This document shows positions 8,912 through 17,855 of a DNA stretch of 64,000 nucleotides, piece by piece. Positions within the stretch are counted from its first letter, which is position 1. The number at the start of each line of letters is the position of its first letter. This DNA is from Cryobacterium algoritolerans (GTDB lineage: Bacteria > Actinomycetota > Actinomycetes > Actinomycetales > Microbacteriaceae): assembly GCF_004402785.1 (NCBI RefSeq), contig NZ_SOFP01000072.1:46754-110753 (forward strand). The letters are read 5' to 3'. Below the pieces are notes generated by a model. The model was not told where the DNA came from. It saw nothing but the letters and a program-made list of their open reading frames with translations, and ran no database searches. The translations under genes were made by a program, and so were the position numbers.

Positions 8912-9859
8912 GTGCACGCGATTGGGATTGACATCGGTGGCACGAAGATCGCCGCCGCCCTCGTCGACGAATTCGGAACGATCATCCGTTCCGATCGCCG
9001 CCCGACCACAGCGAGCGACCCGCGCGGCATCGAAGACGCCGTCGTCGAGATGATCACGGGGCTCGCCGAAGGCGAGGAGGTCGTCGCCGCCGGAATCGCC
9101 GCGGCCGGGTTCATCGACGCGGCCCAGTCCGTCGTCTACTACGGCCCCAACGTCAACTGGCGCCACGAACCTCTTCGGGCAACCCTCGAGGCGCGCCTGG
9201 ACATGCCGATCCTGATCGAGAACGACGCCAACGCCGCCGGCTGGGCCGAATTCTGTTTCGGCGCCGGCCAGATGTACAGCGACATGGTCATGCTCACCAT
9301 CGGCACCGGCGTCGGCGGCGCGATCATCTCCGAAAACCGGCTCTTTCGCGGCGGCTTCGGCTGCGCCGCAGAGCTTGGGCACCTGCGGATCGTCCCGAAC
9401 GGGCGCTCCTGCGGCTGCGGCGCCCAGGGCTGCATCGAGCAGTACGGTTCCGGCCGTGCCCTGCTCCGGATCGCCAACGAGCTGGCGGATGCCGGCGGAA
9501 TCGGCCAAGGCCTCGCCGCCGCCCGCAAGGGGAAGGGCAAGCTGACCGGCAAGGACGTGGGTCGGTTGATCCAGGACGGCGACAACGGCGCGCTGGCCGC
9601 GCTGCGCCAGCTGGGCAGTTCGCTCGGCCAGGCCTGTGCCAGCCTCTCCGCCGTGCTCGACCCGCAGATCTTCGTCTTCGGAGGGGGAGTCGCCGACGCC
9701 GGCGACCTGCTGCTGGAGCCGATTCGGGCCGCCTACCTGGAGAACCTCCCGGCCAGGGGCTACCACCCCGAGGCGGAGTTCGCCATTGCCCAGCTCGTGA
9801 ACGATGCCGGCGTGGTCGGTGCGGCCGACCTCGCGCGGAAGCACGTTTTCACGAAGTAG
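8912..9859 (+). CDS. ROK-family sugar kinase (probable glucokinase)
   Basis: A 315-residue cytoplasmic kinase that phosphorylates a hexose, most likely glucose, using ATP or possibly polyphosphate. The N-terminal phosphate-binding motif GIDIGGTKIAAALVD starts at residue 4. The ROK signature with the zinc ligands CGCGAQGCIE is near residue 168, and NDANAAGWAEF near residue 106 carries the catalytic Asp. No N-terminal DNA-binding domain is present, so it is a kinase rather than a ROK repressor. Start is GTG at 8912, seven bases after AAGAAAG. The gene is divergent from the acyl-CoA synthetase (173 bp apart) and is followed after 28 bp by a PlsC gene. Confidence 0.93.
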   Translation: MHAIGIDIGGTKIAAALVDEFGTIIRSDRRPTTASDPRGIEDAVVEMITGLAEGEEVVAAGIAAAGFIDAAQSVVYYGPNVNWRHEPLRATLEARLDMPILIENDANAAGWAEFCFGAGQMYSDMVMLTIGTGVGGAIISENRLFRGGFGCAAELGHLRIVPNGRSCGCGAQGCIEQYGSGRALLRIANELADAGGIGQGLAAARKGKGKLTGKDVGRLIQDGDNGALAALRQLGSSLGQACASLSAVLDPQIFVFGGGVADAGDLLLEPIRAAYLENLPARGYHPEAEFAIAQLVNDAGVVGAADLARKHVFTK

Positions 9860-9887
9860 GCTCAGGGAGTCCAACGGAGGGAGCCCA

Positions 9888-10577
9888 ATGTTTTATTGGT
9901 TCATGAAAAACATTGTCATCGGTCCCCTGGTGCTCGGAATCTTCCGGCCCTGGGTGGTCGGGCTGGGGAACATCCCCAAAGAGGGCGGCGTGATCCTCGC
10001 CAGCAACCACCTGTCTTTCATCGACTCGGTGTTCCTCCCCCTGGTCGTCTCCAGGCGGGTCGTCTTCCTGGCCAAGAGCGAGTACTTCACTGGCAAGGGC
10101 CTCAAGGGCTGGGCCACGCGCCAGTTCTTCAAGGCCACCGGCCAGCTTCCGATCGACCGCTCGGGCGGCAAGGCCTCCGAGGACTCCCTCAACACCGGCC
10201 TGCGCGTGCTCGCCGGCGGCGGCGTGCTCGGCATCTATCCGGAGGGCACGCGTAGCCCTGACGCCAAGATGTACCGCGGCCGCACCGGGGTGGCCCGAAT
10301 GGTGCTCGAGGCTGGCGTGCCGGTGATCCCCGTCGCGATGATCGACACCGAGAAGGCCATGCCAACCGGCACCCGCATCCCGAAGGTGCGCCGGATCGGC
10401 GTCGTGATCGGCACGCCACTGGACTTCAGCCGGTTCGACGGCATGGAGGGCGACCGGTTCGTGCTGCGCTCGATCACCGACGAACTGATGTACGAACTGC
10501 AGCGACTGAGCACTCAGGAGTACGTGGACGTCTACGCCACCAGCGTGAAAGAAAAGCGGGCAAGCCTTTCGCGATAA
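9888..10577 (+). CDS. 1-acyl-sn-glycerol-3-phosphate acyltransferase (PlsC family)
   Basis: A 229-residue membrane-associated acyltransferase of phospholipid synthesis. Catalytic motif NHLSFIDS carries the His-x4-Asp pair, and YPEGTRSPD is the phosphate-binding motif. A hydrophobic stretch near the N-terminus (IVIGPLVLGIF) suits membrane attachment. ATG at 9888 follows a strong GGAGGGAG; the longer open frame runs back into the ROK gene. The upstream ROK kinase is probably co-transcribed. A second PlsC-like gene lies at 41.4 kb. Exact acceptor (lysophosphatidate versus another lysolipid, as suggested for Rv2182c-type proteins) is not determined by the motifs. Confidence 0.92.
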   Translation: MFYWFMKNIVIGPLVLGIFRPWVVGLGNIPKEGGVILASNHLSFIDSVFLPLVVSRRVVFLAKSEYFTGKGLKGWATRQFFKATGQLPIDRSGGKASEDSLNTGLRVLAGGGVLGIYPEGTRSPDAKMYRGRTGVARMVLEAGVPVIPVAMIDTEKAMPTGTRIPKVRRIGVVIGTPLDFSRFDGMEGDRFVLRSITDELMYELQRLSTQEYVDVYATSVKEKRASLSR

Positions 10578-10685
10578 GCTCGCGTCATTGGTTTCGCCCA
10601 GATTCCCCGGCCGCAACCGGCCACAAACCCACCCCCGGCAGGCAAGATTCCCGCGTGCCGCGCAAGAGAAAACAGGACTAGCCCA

Positions 10686-12056
10686 GTGGTAGACCCTACC
10701 GAACCAGTCGTTGTCGCAGATCGATCTGTGATCGCTGGCCTGGACTATTGGCGCTCACTGCCGATCAAGCAGCAGCCGACCTGGCCCGACGCCGAGGCCG
10801 TCGCCCTGGCATCCGCGGAGCTGTCCACTCAGCCGCCGCTCGTCTTCGCCGGCGAGGTCGATATCCTGCGCGACCGGCTGGCCCAGGCCGCAAGCGGCGA
10901 GGCCTTCCTGCTGCAGGGCGGCGACTGCGCCGAGACCTTCAGCGGCGCCACCGCTGAGCAGATCCGCAACCGGGTCAAGACCGTGCTGCAGATGGCCGTG
11001 GTGCTCACCTACGGCGCGTCGATGCCCGTGATCAAGATGGGGCGGATGGCCGGCCAGTTCGCCAAGCCGCGCTCCAGCGACTTCGAGACCCGTGGCGGCG
11101 TCACGCTGCCGGCCTACCGCGGCGACATCGTCAACGGCTATGACTTCACGCCCGAATCGCGCGAGGCCGACCCGGCGCGCCTGGTGAAGGGCTACCACAC
11201 CGCCGCATCCACCCTCAATCTCATCCGTGCGTTCACCCAGGGTGGTTTCGCCGACCTCCGCCAGGTGCACAGCTGGAACCAGGGCTTTGCGGCGAACCCG
11301 GCGAACCAGCGCTACGAGAAGGTGGCCAAGGAGATCGACCGGGCCATCAAGTTCATGATCGCCTGCGGCGCCGACTTCGAGGCGATGCGTCGCACGGAGT
11401 TCTACACCAGCCACGAGGGTCTCCTGATGGACTACGAACGACCGATGACGCGGATCGACTCCCGCACCGGCACCCCGTACAACACTTCGGCGCACTTCAT
11501 CTGGATCGGGGAGCGAACCCGCGAACTCGACGGCGCTCACGTGGACTTCCTGTCCAGGGTGCGCAACCCGATCGGGGTCAAGCTCGGCCCGACCACCCAG
11601 GCCGACGACATGCTGCGCCTGGTCGACAAGCTCGACCCGAACCGCGAACCCGGACGCCTAACCTTCATCACCCGGATGGGTGCCGGCAAGGTGCGCGACG
11701 CCCTCCCGCCCCTGCTCGAGGCGATCAAGGCGAGCGACGCCCAGCCGCTCTGGGTCACCGACCCGATGCACGGCAACGGCGTCACCACCCCGACCGGCTA
11801 CAAGACCCGTCGTTTCGACGACGTGGTCGACGAGGTGCGCGGCTTCTTCGAGGCCCACCGGAGCGTGGGCACCCACCCCGGCGGCGTGCACGTGGAGCTG
11901 ACCGGCGACGACGTCACCGAGTGCCTTGGCGGCTCCGAGCACATCGACGAGGCCGCCCTGGCGACTCGTTACGAGTCGCTCTGCGACCCGCGCCTGAACC
12001 ACATGCAGTCCCTCGAGCTGGCCTTCCTCGTGGCGGAGGAACTCGCCGCCCGCTAG
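10686..12056 (+). CDS. aroG: 3-deoxy-7-phosphoheptulonate synthase, class II
   Basis: A 456-residue class II (plant-type) DAHP synthase, the first enzyme of the shikimate pathway, condensing phosphoenolpyruvate and erythrose 4-phosphate. The family features LLQGGDCAETF (near residue 78), KMGRMAGQFAKPRS and the C-terminal WVTDPMHGNG and GGVHVELTGDDVTEC are clear, and the length is normal. There is no fused chorismate mutase or ACT domain. GTG start at 10686 lies nine bases after AGGA. It converges with the PASTA kinase, with a palindromic element between them; the aroG-kinase adjacency is also seen in mycobacteria (Rv2178c-pknL). Confidence 0.95.
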   Translation: MVDPTEPVVVADRSVIAGLDYWRSLPIKQQPTWPDAEAVALASAELSTQPPLVFAGEVDILRDRLAQAASGEAFLLQGGDCAETFSGATAEQIRNRVKTVLQMAVVLTYGASMPVIKMGRMAGQFAKPRSSDFETRGGVTLPAYRGDIVNGYDFTPESREADPARLVKGYHTAASTLNLIRAFTQGGFADLRQVHSWNQGFAANPANQRYEKVAKEIDRAIKFMIACGADFEAMRRTEFYTSHEGLLMDYERPMTRIDSRTGTPYNTSAHFIWIGERTRELDGAHVDFLSRVRNPIGVKLGPTTQADDMLRLVDKLDPNREPGRLTFITRMGAGKVRDALPPLLEAIKASDAQPLWVTDPMHGNGVTTPTGYKTRRFDDVVDEVRGFFEAHRSVGTHPGGVHVELTGDDVTECLGGSEHIDEAALATRYESLCDPRLNHMQSLELAFLVAEELAAR

Positions 12057-12081
12057 CCCGGCCAGTCCCCGGCCCGCCGCC

Positions 12082-12166
12082 GTCGAGTTCGACGGACATT
12101 TTTCCAAATATCACCTGTTTTCCTGCGAAAACTGCTTTTTGGGAAAGTATCTCCGTCGAATTCGAC
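12082..12166. repeat. Palindromic intergenic element, copy A
   Basis: The left arm at 12082-12099 (GTCGAGTTCGACGGACAT) matches the complement of 12149-12166 at 16 of 18 positions; pairing continues less perfectly as TTTTCC against GGGAAA. The 5' arm contains TTCGACGGACATTTT (12088-12102), which recurs exactly in both arms of a second element near 51.1 kb. The outer tip GTCGAATTCGAC (12155-12166) is itself a perfect palindrome. It lies 25 bases after the DAHP synthase stop, in a convergent gap. Confidence 0.85.
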
Positions 12167-12181
12167 CTGCGCACAATCCGT

Positions 12182-12225
12182 TCTGGCGGGCCACACCGGG
12201 CAACGGATGCCGTCGGCCCGCCGGA
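12182..12225. terminator. GC-rich inverted repeat in the aroG/kinase convergent gap
   Basis: TCTGGCGGGCC (12182-12192) can pair with GGCCCGCCGGA (12215-12225), an 11-bp stem with one G-U wobble and a 22-base loop. It could end either convergent gene. No T-tract follows, so the terminator call is tentative. Confidence 0.35.
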
Positions 12226-12290
12226 CGAGTCTCACGGCGGGGTGGCCTGTTGGTGCTCAGTGGGCGCTCAATTGGCGGTGTGTGCGGACG

Positions 12291-14240
12291 CTATCCGAAC
12301 GGATTGGTCGGCTTGAGGGTGATGGTGCTTCCCTTGGGGGCGGAGGTACCCGCGGCCGGATCTGTTGACGCGACCTGGATCAGAGAAGAGTAGACAGGCG
12401 CATCCGCGCCGGGGTTGTACGTTAATTTGAAGCCGAGGTCGCTGAGGATCTTCTTACCTTCGCCCCAGGATCTGCCGACGACATCGGGAACAACGACGGG
12501 CTCCGGGCCGCGTGAGATCGTCAGGTTGAAGGTATCGCCCACGCGCACAGGGCCGTCGCCCGCGGCGGAGGCCTTGATCACATGGCCCTCCGGGATCGAG
12601 TCGCTGTAGGTCTGTTCGCCGGATTTGGCAGCCAGGCCCTTCTCCTTGAGGACGGCGGTCGCGTCGTCGACGGACTTGCCCGCGACATCGGGGATGCCCC
12701 CGAGCGAGACGACCAGGTTCACCTTCATGCCCTCGAAGTAGCCGCCGCCCTGCGACACGTCGCCCGAGTCGCTCTCCCGGCTGGCCGAGATGACGGTTCC
12801 CGCGGCGACGTCGCCGTTGAAGACCGAGTCGGTGCCGCCGACGGAGGCCTTCAAGTCGGTGATCGCCTTCGTGGCGGCATCCGTGGCCAGGCCGGCCAGC
12901 ACGGGCAGGGTGATCGGCTGGGGTCCCTGGGATACCCGCAGCGTGACGGTGCCGCCCTTGGCCACGCGAGCGGCGGCGCCCGGCTCGGTGCTCGCGACCA
13001 GGCCGGCCGCGATCGTGCCGCTGTACTGGGTGCCGAGTGTGGCCTTCAGGCCCAGCTTGGTGAGCTGGCTGGTCGCGTCCTCCGGCGACGCAGAGACGAG
13101 CTGAGGGACGGCGACGAGCGAGCCGGGCCCTGAGCCGAAGTACCAGCCGGTACCGCCGGCCAGGGCCGCGAGCAACATGACCAGAGTGAACAGCCAGTAG
13201 CCCTTGCGTTTGCGTTTGCGTGCGTTGTCGGTGAGGCGTGCCGCGTTGTCAGGCTTGGGCGGCGGCGTTTTGGACTTGGTTGCCGTGGCGAGGGGTTTGA
13301 CACCGAGGATCTGGGTCGCCGCGTCGGCGACCGCGCTCGACAGCCCGGTGGAGAGGATCATCGTCGGTTGGAGGGCGGTCTGATCGGCGGAGGACGCGCG
13401 CACGATCTTGTCGACGTCCTGGAGTTGGTCGAGCATGACCCTGGCATCCCGCGGGCGGTTCTCCGGGTCGCGGGCGGTCGCCCAGCTGACGAGCTCGTCA
13501 AGTTCGGGCGGGATCGTCGGCACCCGGGTGCTCGGCATCGGCACGGTGTCGTTCGCGTGCTGGTACGCGATCTGCATGGGAGCTTCGCCCACGTAGGGCT
13601 GCTCGCCGGTGAGCATCTCATAGGTCATGATGCCGAGCGCGTAGATGTCGCTGCGCGCGTCGGCGATCCCGCGGGTCACGAGCTCGGGGGAGAGGTAGGC
13701 GATCGTGCCGAGCAGTGCCTGCCCGGTGGCGGTGTTGTTGTTGACGGCGCGGGCGAGGCCGAAGTCACCGATCTTGATCCGGCCGTCGTCGGCGAGTAGC
13801 ACGTTCTCCGGCTTGAGGTCTCGGTGCACGATCCCCGCCTTGTGCGCCGCGGCGAGCCCGGACAGCACGGCCCCGAGGATGTCCATGGTCTGCTCGCTCG
13901 TGAGCCTGCCGTAATCCTTGAGCAGGTCGCGCAGGGTGATTCCCGGCAGGTACTCCATCACCAGGTAGGCCATGTCGGCATCCTGGCCCTGGTCATACAC
14001 GTTGACGACGTTCGGGTGGGCCAGCCGGGCGGCCGACCGGGCCTCCTGAACGAAGCGGGCCTTGAAGGCGTTGTCGTCGGCAAGGTGGCCGTGCATGATC
14101 TTGATCGCGACCCGGCGTTCGAGGCGCAGGTCGGTGGCGAGGTAGACGGTGGCCATGCCGCCGCGGGCGATTCGAGAGCGCACCTGATAGCGGCCGTCAA
14201 TCAGACGGCCGATCATCGGATCGGCAGGGCTATCGCTCAC
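12291..14240 (-). CDS. PASTA-domain Ser/Thr protein kinase
   Basis: A 649-residue transmembrane kinase. The catalytic domain spans about residues 17-275: glycine loop RGGMATVY, VAIKI lysine, catalytic HRDLKPEN, DFGLAR, and activation segment GTIAYLSPE. A basic linker precedes one membrane segment (YWLFTLVMLLAALAGGTGWYF, around 350). Four PASTA repeats follow outside the cell, ending in a KPTNPFG tail. PASTA repeats bind peptidoglycan fragments, so it probably adjusts cell-wall synthesis and division. It sits where mycobacteria have pknL, next to the DAHP synthase and a Rv2175c-like gene. PknL, as I recall, lacks PASTA repeats, so this protein resembles PknB in architecture but PknL in location. 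GTG at 14240; an ATG at residue 9 is an alternative. Confidence 0.95.
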   Translation of the reverse strand: MSDSPADPMIGRLIDGRYQVRSRIARGGMATVYLATDLRLERRVAIKIMHGHLADDNAFKARFVQEARSAARLAHPNVVNVYDQGQDADMAYLVMEYLPGITLRDLLKDYGRLTSEQTMDILGAVLSGLAAAHKAGIVHRDLKPENVLLADDGRIKIGDFGLARAVNNNTATGQALLGTIAYLSPELVTRGIADARSDIYALGIMTYEMLTGEQPYVGEAPMQIAYQHANDTVPMPSTRVPTIPPELDELVSWATARDPENRPRDARVMLDQLQDVDKIVRASSADQTALQPTMILSTGLSSAVADAATQILGVKPLATATKSKTPPPKPDNAARLTDNARKRKRKGYWLFTLVMLLAALAGGTGWYFGSGPGSLVAVPQLVSASPEDATSQLTKLGLKATLGTQYSGTIAAGLVASTEPGAAARVAKGGTVTLRVSQGPQPITLPVLAGLATDAATKAITDLKASVGGTDSVFNGDVAAGTVISASRESDSGDVSQGGGYFEGMKVNLVVSLGGIPDVAGKSVDDATAVLKEKGLAAKSGEQTYSDSIPEGHVIKASAAGDGPVRVGDTFNLTISRGPEPVVVPDVVGRSWGEGKKILSDLGFKLTYNPGADAPVYSSLIQVASTDPAAGTSAPKGSTITLKPTNPFG

Positions 14241-14335
14241 CAGACAATTCTAGGGAAGGATACGGCGTTCACCGTTGCAGGACACCCGGAACCCGGGGGA
14301 TTTGCGGGTAAGAAGGGCGCGGTTTGGGGCCCAGG

Positions 14336-15676
14336 TCAGCCCAGTTCGGGGAGCCACGCCCGAGCGGACGTCTCCCACTTGGCGTAATAGTCGGGGAAGG
14401 CGGAGATCTGCACGGCCTGGGCCGCCTGGGTCACGGTCATGGCCTCCCAGCCGGGTATGTCGAGCAGACCGTGGGTGACTCCTCGGTTCGGGTTGCCGGC
14501 TCCGCCGAAGAAGGCCTGGCTGGCGCGCACCGGGTCCATGACCTGCTCAGCCGATCCCCAGCCCGCGCTCGGTCGCTGCTGGAACAGGCCGAGGGAATCC
14601 CGGTCGCCGTGATGCACGTTGCGCAACCCGGATTCCTGGGCGGCGGCGGCCAGCGCCACGACGAGGCCGGCGTCGCCGACGCCGGCGGCACGCCCGGCGG
14701 CCACGATGATGCGGGCGTTCTGGCGCATCTCGTCGGTCAGCGTTGTGACGACTCCGGCGGTGGCCGTCGGCTCGGGGCGCGCGGGGTCTGCGACCGGCGC
14801 GGCTGCGACCGACGACACGACGACCGACGAGACCTGTGCGATGGCGAGGGAGGGCACCGCCAGGACCTGGCCCGGGTAGATGATGCTGGACCAGCCGAGC
14901 CCGTTGGCGTCGAGCACAGCCTGCACGGAGACCCCCGCGGCCGCAGCGATGGCGCCGATGGTGTCGCCGGCGTTGATGGTGTGCGTGCCGGTCGCCGCCG
15001 TGGCCGGGGCGGGGATCGGGGCCGGTGCCGGTCGTGTGGCCGGCGCGACTGCGGGTGCGGCGGCACCGGGCAGCACGATGGCCTGGCCGGGGAAGATGAT
15101 GCTGCCCCGGTCGAGGCCGTTCGCGCTCAGGATGTCGCCCACGGACAGTCCGTGGGCGGCCGCGACGCCGCTGATCGTGTCACCGGCCACGATCGTGTAC
15201 CGGGTGATCTCGGCCGCGACCGGGGTCGGCGCTGCGGCGACCGGCGCGGCCTGGCCGGAGAGGGTGAGGGTCTGGCCGGGGAAGATCACGGCGGACCAGC
15301 CGAGACCGTTCAAGGCGAGCACGGATGCCGTAGACAGGCCGAACCGGCCTGCCACCGCGCTGACGGTGTCACCCTCGACCACCGTGTACCGGGTCGGCGC
15401 CGCCTCAGCTGATGCGCGCGCGACCTGGCCGCGAACGGGGGCTGCCGGGACGGCGCCCGGCAGGTTGCTCCGGCTCTTCAGCGGCTTCTTCGCGATGCTC
15501 GCGGCATCCGCCGGCGAAGCCAGGTTCAGGGCGATGGCGATGGTGCTGATGATAACAAGGGGGATCGTGGCGAGGCGTCTGACTGACCGATGAGGCCCGA
15601 ACTGGCCCTGGCTGTGCCGCCCGCCATCCACTGGTGGCCCTGTCTGTGCTCCGATTCTGCTGGCTTTTGCCGACAT
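14336..15676 (-). CDS. LysM-repeat protein with lytic-transglycosylase-like C-terminus
   Basis: A 446-residue exported protein. An N-terminal hydrophobic segment (ATIPLVIISTIAIALNL) followed by an ADAA site serves as signal peptide or anchor. Three LysM repeats follow, each with a GDT...GL..PGQ pattern (YTVVEGDTVSAV, YTIVAGDTISGV, HTINAGDTIGAI), which bind glycan chains of peptidoglycan. The last ~130 residues carry AQESGLRN and DSLGLFQQRPS, like the catalytic Glu and GLFQ motifs of lysozyme/transglycosylase folds. It probably cleaves or remodels the wall. The ATG at 15676 with GGGGAG upstream is preferred over the frame start at 15811, which would overlap the divergent gene's promoter. Neighbouring the PASTA kinase suggests a shared wall role. 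Confidence 0.88.
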   Translation of the reverse strand: MSAKASRIGAQTGPPVDGGRHSQGQFGPHRSVRRLATIPLVIISTIAIALNLASPADAASIAKKPLKSRSNLPGAVPAAPVRGQVARASAEAAPTRYTVVEGDTVSAVAGRFGLSTASVLALNGLGWSAVIFPGQTLTLSGQAAPVAAAPTPVAAEITRYTIVAGDTISGVAAAHGLSVGDILSANGLDRGSIIFPGQAIVLPGAAAPAVAPATRPAPAPIPAPATAATGTHTINAGDTIGAIAAAAGVSVQAVLDANGLGWSSIIYPGQVLAVPSLAIAQVSSVVVSSVAAAPVADPARPEPTATAGVVTTLTDEMRQNARIIVAAGRAAGVGDAGLVVALAAAAQESGLRNVHHGDRDSLGLFQQRPSAGWGSAEQVMDPVRASQAFFGGAGNPNRGVTHGLLDIPGWEAMTVTQAAQAVQISAFPDYYAKWETSARAWLPELG

Positions 15677-15700
15677 GGCGCTCCCCGTCCAGATTGCATA

Positions 15701-15738
15701 CAACGTGCAACGTTGACACAGATGATTATGACAGTCAA
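15701..15738. promoter_or_regulatory. Inverted repeats in a divergent promoter region
   Basis: CAACG (15701-15705) faces CGTTG (15711-15715), and GTTGAC (15712-15717) faces GTCAAC (15733-15738). Both lie in the 149-bp gap between the divergent LysM and Rv2175c-like genes, close to the LysM start. This AT-richer stretch is a plausible regulatory site, but I cannot place a convincing -10/-35 pair. Confidence 0.3.
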
Positions 15739-15825
15739 CCAGCGTGCCCCGTGTTATCGGAGTCAACACACGGGAAAGCCGACAGGGGGTTTGTCGACGT
15801 TCGGGAATCATGGAATGCTGGTGAC

Positions 15826-16170
15826 GTGACCGAATCGTTTTCAGATCAGCAGTGGCTGTCCATCCCCGATCTCGTCCAGCTCCTCGGCGTGAGCCAGAGC
15901 AGGGTTCGCCAACTGATCGATGACAAGCAGCTGCTGGCCATCCGCCGCGGTGGCGGCCCGCTGCAGGTTCCGGCCCAATTCATCAAGGACGGCGCCCCCC
16001 TCCCGGAACTGCGCGGAACCCTGATCGTGCTCGGTGACGACGGTTTCACCGACGAGCAGGCCATGGATTGGCTTCTCGAGGTGGACAGCAGCCTGGGCGT
16101 TCCACCCATCGTAGCGCTGCTGGCCGGCCGCAAGGCCGAAGTGCGACGGGTCGCCCAGGCTCTCGCCTAG
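15826..16170 (+). CDS. Rv2175c-like DNA-binding protein
   Basis: A 114-residue protein with an N-terminal helix-turn-helix (WLSIPDLVQLLGVSQSRVRQLIDD) resembling excisionase/MerR-type winged helices, then a compact C-terminal part with LIVLGDDGFTDEQAMDWLLE and ALLAGRKAEVRRVAQALA. Its size, motifs and place between the PknL-position kinase and polyprenyl synthase match mycobacterial Rv2175c, a DNA-binding substrate of PknL. If that holds, the neighbouring kinase may control its DNA binding. GTG at 15826 is chosen because the protein then starts shortly before the helix-turn-helix; the frame stays open further upstream into the LysM promoter. It converges with the polyprenyl synthase gene. Confidence 0.85.
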   Translation: MTESFSDQQWLSIPDLVQLLGVSQSRVRQLIDDKQLLAIRRGGGPLQVPAQFIKDGAPLPELRGTLIVLGDDGFTDEQAMDWLLEVDSSLGVPPIVALLAGRKAEVRRVAQALA

Positions 16171-16192
16171 GCACCACGCCCCTCCAGGAGAT

Positions 16193-17311
16193 CTAGAAGA
16201 CCCTTCGGGTCACGGTTTCGGCGAGAAGGCCGAGCTGCCCGGTCACCTCGGCGTCGATCGGCGAGCCGGCCAGCGCGGCCAGGGCCTCGGCCACGTTGGA
16301 CTGGATCAGGTCCTCGACCCGGCGCACGGCACCGCTGTCGCTGATGAGCCGCTGCAGGCCGGTGATCTGTTCCGCGGTGAGCCCGGGGTCACCGAGCAGC
16401 GTGTCCAGCAGCTTCCGGTCGTCCTCGGCCACTGACTGTCTCGCCAGGGCGACCAACACCGTGCGCTTGCCCTCGCGCAGGTCGTCGCCACTGGGCTTGC
16501 CCGTCACAGCCGCGTCGCCGAAGACCCCCAGGAGGTCATCGCGCAACTGGTAGGCGATGCCGAGCGGCAGCCCGAATGCCCGCAGGGTGTCGAGGTGTTC
16601 CTCCTCGGCTCCGGCGACGGCGGCACCGATCACGAGCGGTGCCTGCACGCTGTACTTCGCCGACTTGAAGACGATCACCCGCATGGCCCGATCGAACAGT
16701 TCGGACTCCGGCTGGGTGAGCCAGGCTCGCTCCTCCAGGATGTCCAGGTACTGCCCCGCCGTGACCTCGGTGCGCATCCGGTTGAATTGGGCCCTCGCGG
16801 CCTGGGCCGAGGCCCGCGGCACCCCGGCCAGTCCCTCGTCGAGGAGCTCGTCACTCCAGCCGAGCAGGAGGTCGCCGAGCAGGATCGCCGCGGCCTGCCC
16901 GAAGTCCTGGCGGCTGCCGGCCCACCCGCTCGACGTGTGCATCGCCTCGAAGAGCCGATGCGCGGACGCCTTGCCGCGCCGGGTATCCGACTTGTCGATG
17001 ATGTCATCGTGAACGAGCGCCGCAGCATGGAAGATCTCGAGCGCTGCGGCGACGGCGACCACCGGCGACAATCGCGCAGGGGGGTCGTCGGCGGCAGCCG
17101 GTTCGGCGGGGGATCGGCTGCCCTCGACGCTCTTCCAGCCCCAGTAACAAAAGAGGGCCCGGAAGCCCTTGCCACCGCTGAGAAATTGCCGTGAGAAGTC
17201 CACCAGCGGCGTAAGATCCGGGCTGATAGTAGTCACAATTGGTTGACGGGTTTCGACGAATTCGTCGATCCGAGAATGAACCAGTTCGATCAGTTGATTG
17301 CTTTCAGCCAC
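16193..17311 (-). CDS. Polyprenyl (geranylgeranyl-type) diphosphate synthase
   Basis: A 372-residue trans-isoprenyl diphosphate synthase. The first aspartate-rich motif is DDIID inside LVHDDIIDKSDTRRG (near residue 97), and the second is DDLLGVFGD (near 257). GGKGFRALFCYW is a variant of the usual GGKR.RP substrate-binding site. It would extend isopentenyl diphosphate units to a C20 or longer product used for menaquinone, carotenoid or lipid-carrier synthesis; chain length is not certain. Its location matches idsA2 (Rv2173) in mycobacteria. GTG start at 17311. It is divergent from the DUF3040 gene, 71 bp away. Confidence 0.92.
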   Translation of the reverse strand: MAESNQLIELVHSRIDEFVETRQPIVTTISPDLTPLVDFSRQFLSGGKGFRALFCYWGWKSVEGSRSPAEPAAADDPPARLSPVVAVAAALEIFHAAALVHDDIIDKSDTRRGKASAHRLFEAMHTSSGWAGSRQDFGQAAAILLGDLLLGWSDELLDEGLAGVPRASAQAARAQFNRMRTEVTAGQYLDILEERAWLTQPESELFDRAMRVIVFKSAKYSVQAPLVIGAAVAGAEEEHLDTLRAFGLPLGIAYQLRDDLLGVFGDAAVTGKPSGDDLREGKRTVLVALARQSVAEDDRKLLDTLLGDPGLTAEQITGLQRLISDSGAVRRVEDLIQSNVAEALAALAGSPIDAEVTGQLGLLAETVTRRVF

Positions 17312-17382
17312 GTGCCTAGCCTAGCCATCCCAGCGGGGCTAGAATTGGGAGCCAAGCCGCCGGTCCGAGTAGGAGGAATGAG

Positions 17383-17754
17383 ATGCCGCTTTCGGAACAA
17401 GAGCAGCGACTCCTCGAAGAAATGGAGCGCGGTCTCTACCACAATGATGCCGACTTCGTGTCGACCGCCGGCGGTTCGCCGCTCCGACCCAATTACCGCT
17501 CGATTGCGATCGGCGTCCTCGCCGCAGTCGCCGGCATCGGCGGATTGATCGCCGGTGTCGCCGTTCAGCAGCTCTGGATCGGCATCCTCGGATTCATCGT
17601 CATGTTCGCCGGCGTGCTCATCGCGACCACGCCTGGCAAGTCCGCTCGCCGGATGGGCGCCCCACCGCTTGGTCGTCCGGCCCCGCGGGCCGCCGACAAG
17701 GGGTTCATGGACCGTCTCAACGAACGCTGGGATCGTCGACAGGACGGCCAGTAG
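17383..17754 (+). CDS. DUF3040 membrane protein
   Basis: A 123-residue small membrane protein. It begins with the family's typical MPLSEQEQRLLEEMERGL helix, which faces the cytoplasm. Two hydrophobic segments (IAIGVLAAVAGIGGLIAGVAV and LWIGILGFIVMFAGVLIA) occupy residues 45-85, followed by a basic tail. DUF3040 proteins are widespread upstream of mraZ in Actinobacteria; their function is not established. ATG at 17383 follows AGGAGGAATGAG. A strong terminator lies about 100 bases downstream, so it is transcribed apart from the division cluster. Confidence 0.9.
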   Translation: MPLSEQEQRLLEEMERGLYHNDADFVSTAGGSPLRPNYRSIAIGVLAAVAGIGGLIAGVAVQQLWIGILGFIVMFAGVLIATTPGKSARRMGAPPLGRPAPRAADKGFMDRLNERWDRRQDGQ

Positions 17755-17855
17755 GATTTTTCGCCCGTCGTCCCCTGCCAGATAGCGACATGGTGTCATA
17801 GCCGCGCCCCACCACCTCACCACCTCACCGCAGAATCGTTTTCCCCCCGCAATGT

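Noticed and set aside
9804..9887. Extension of the first PlsC into the ROK gene
   Set aside because: The ATG at 9888 follows a strong GGAGGGAG, and the extension has no conserved residues.
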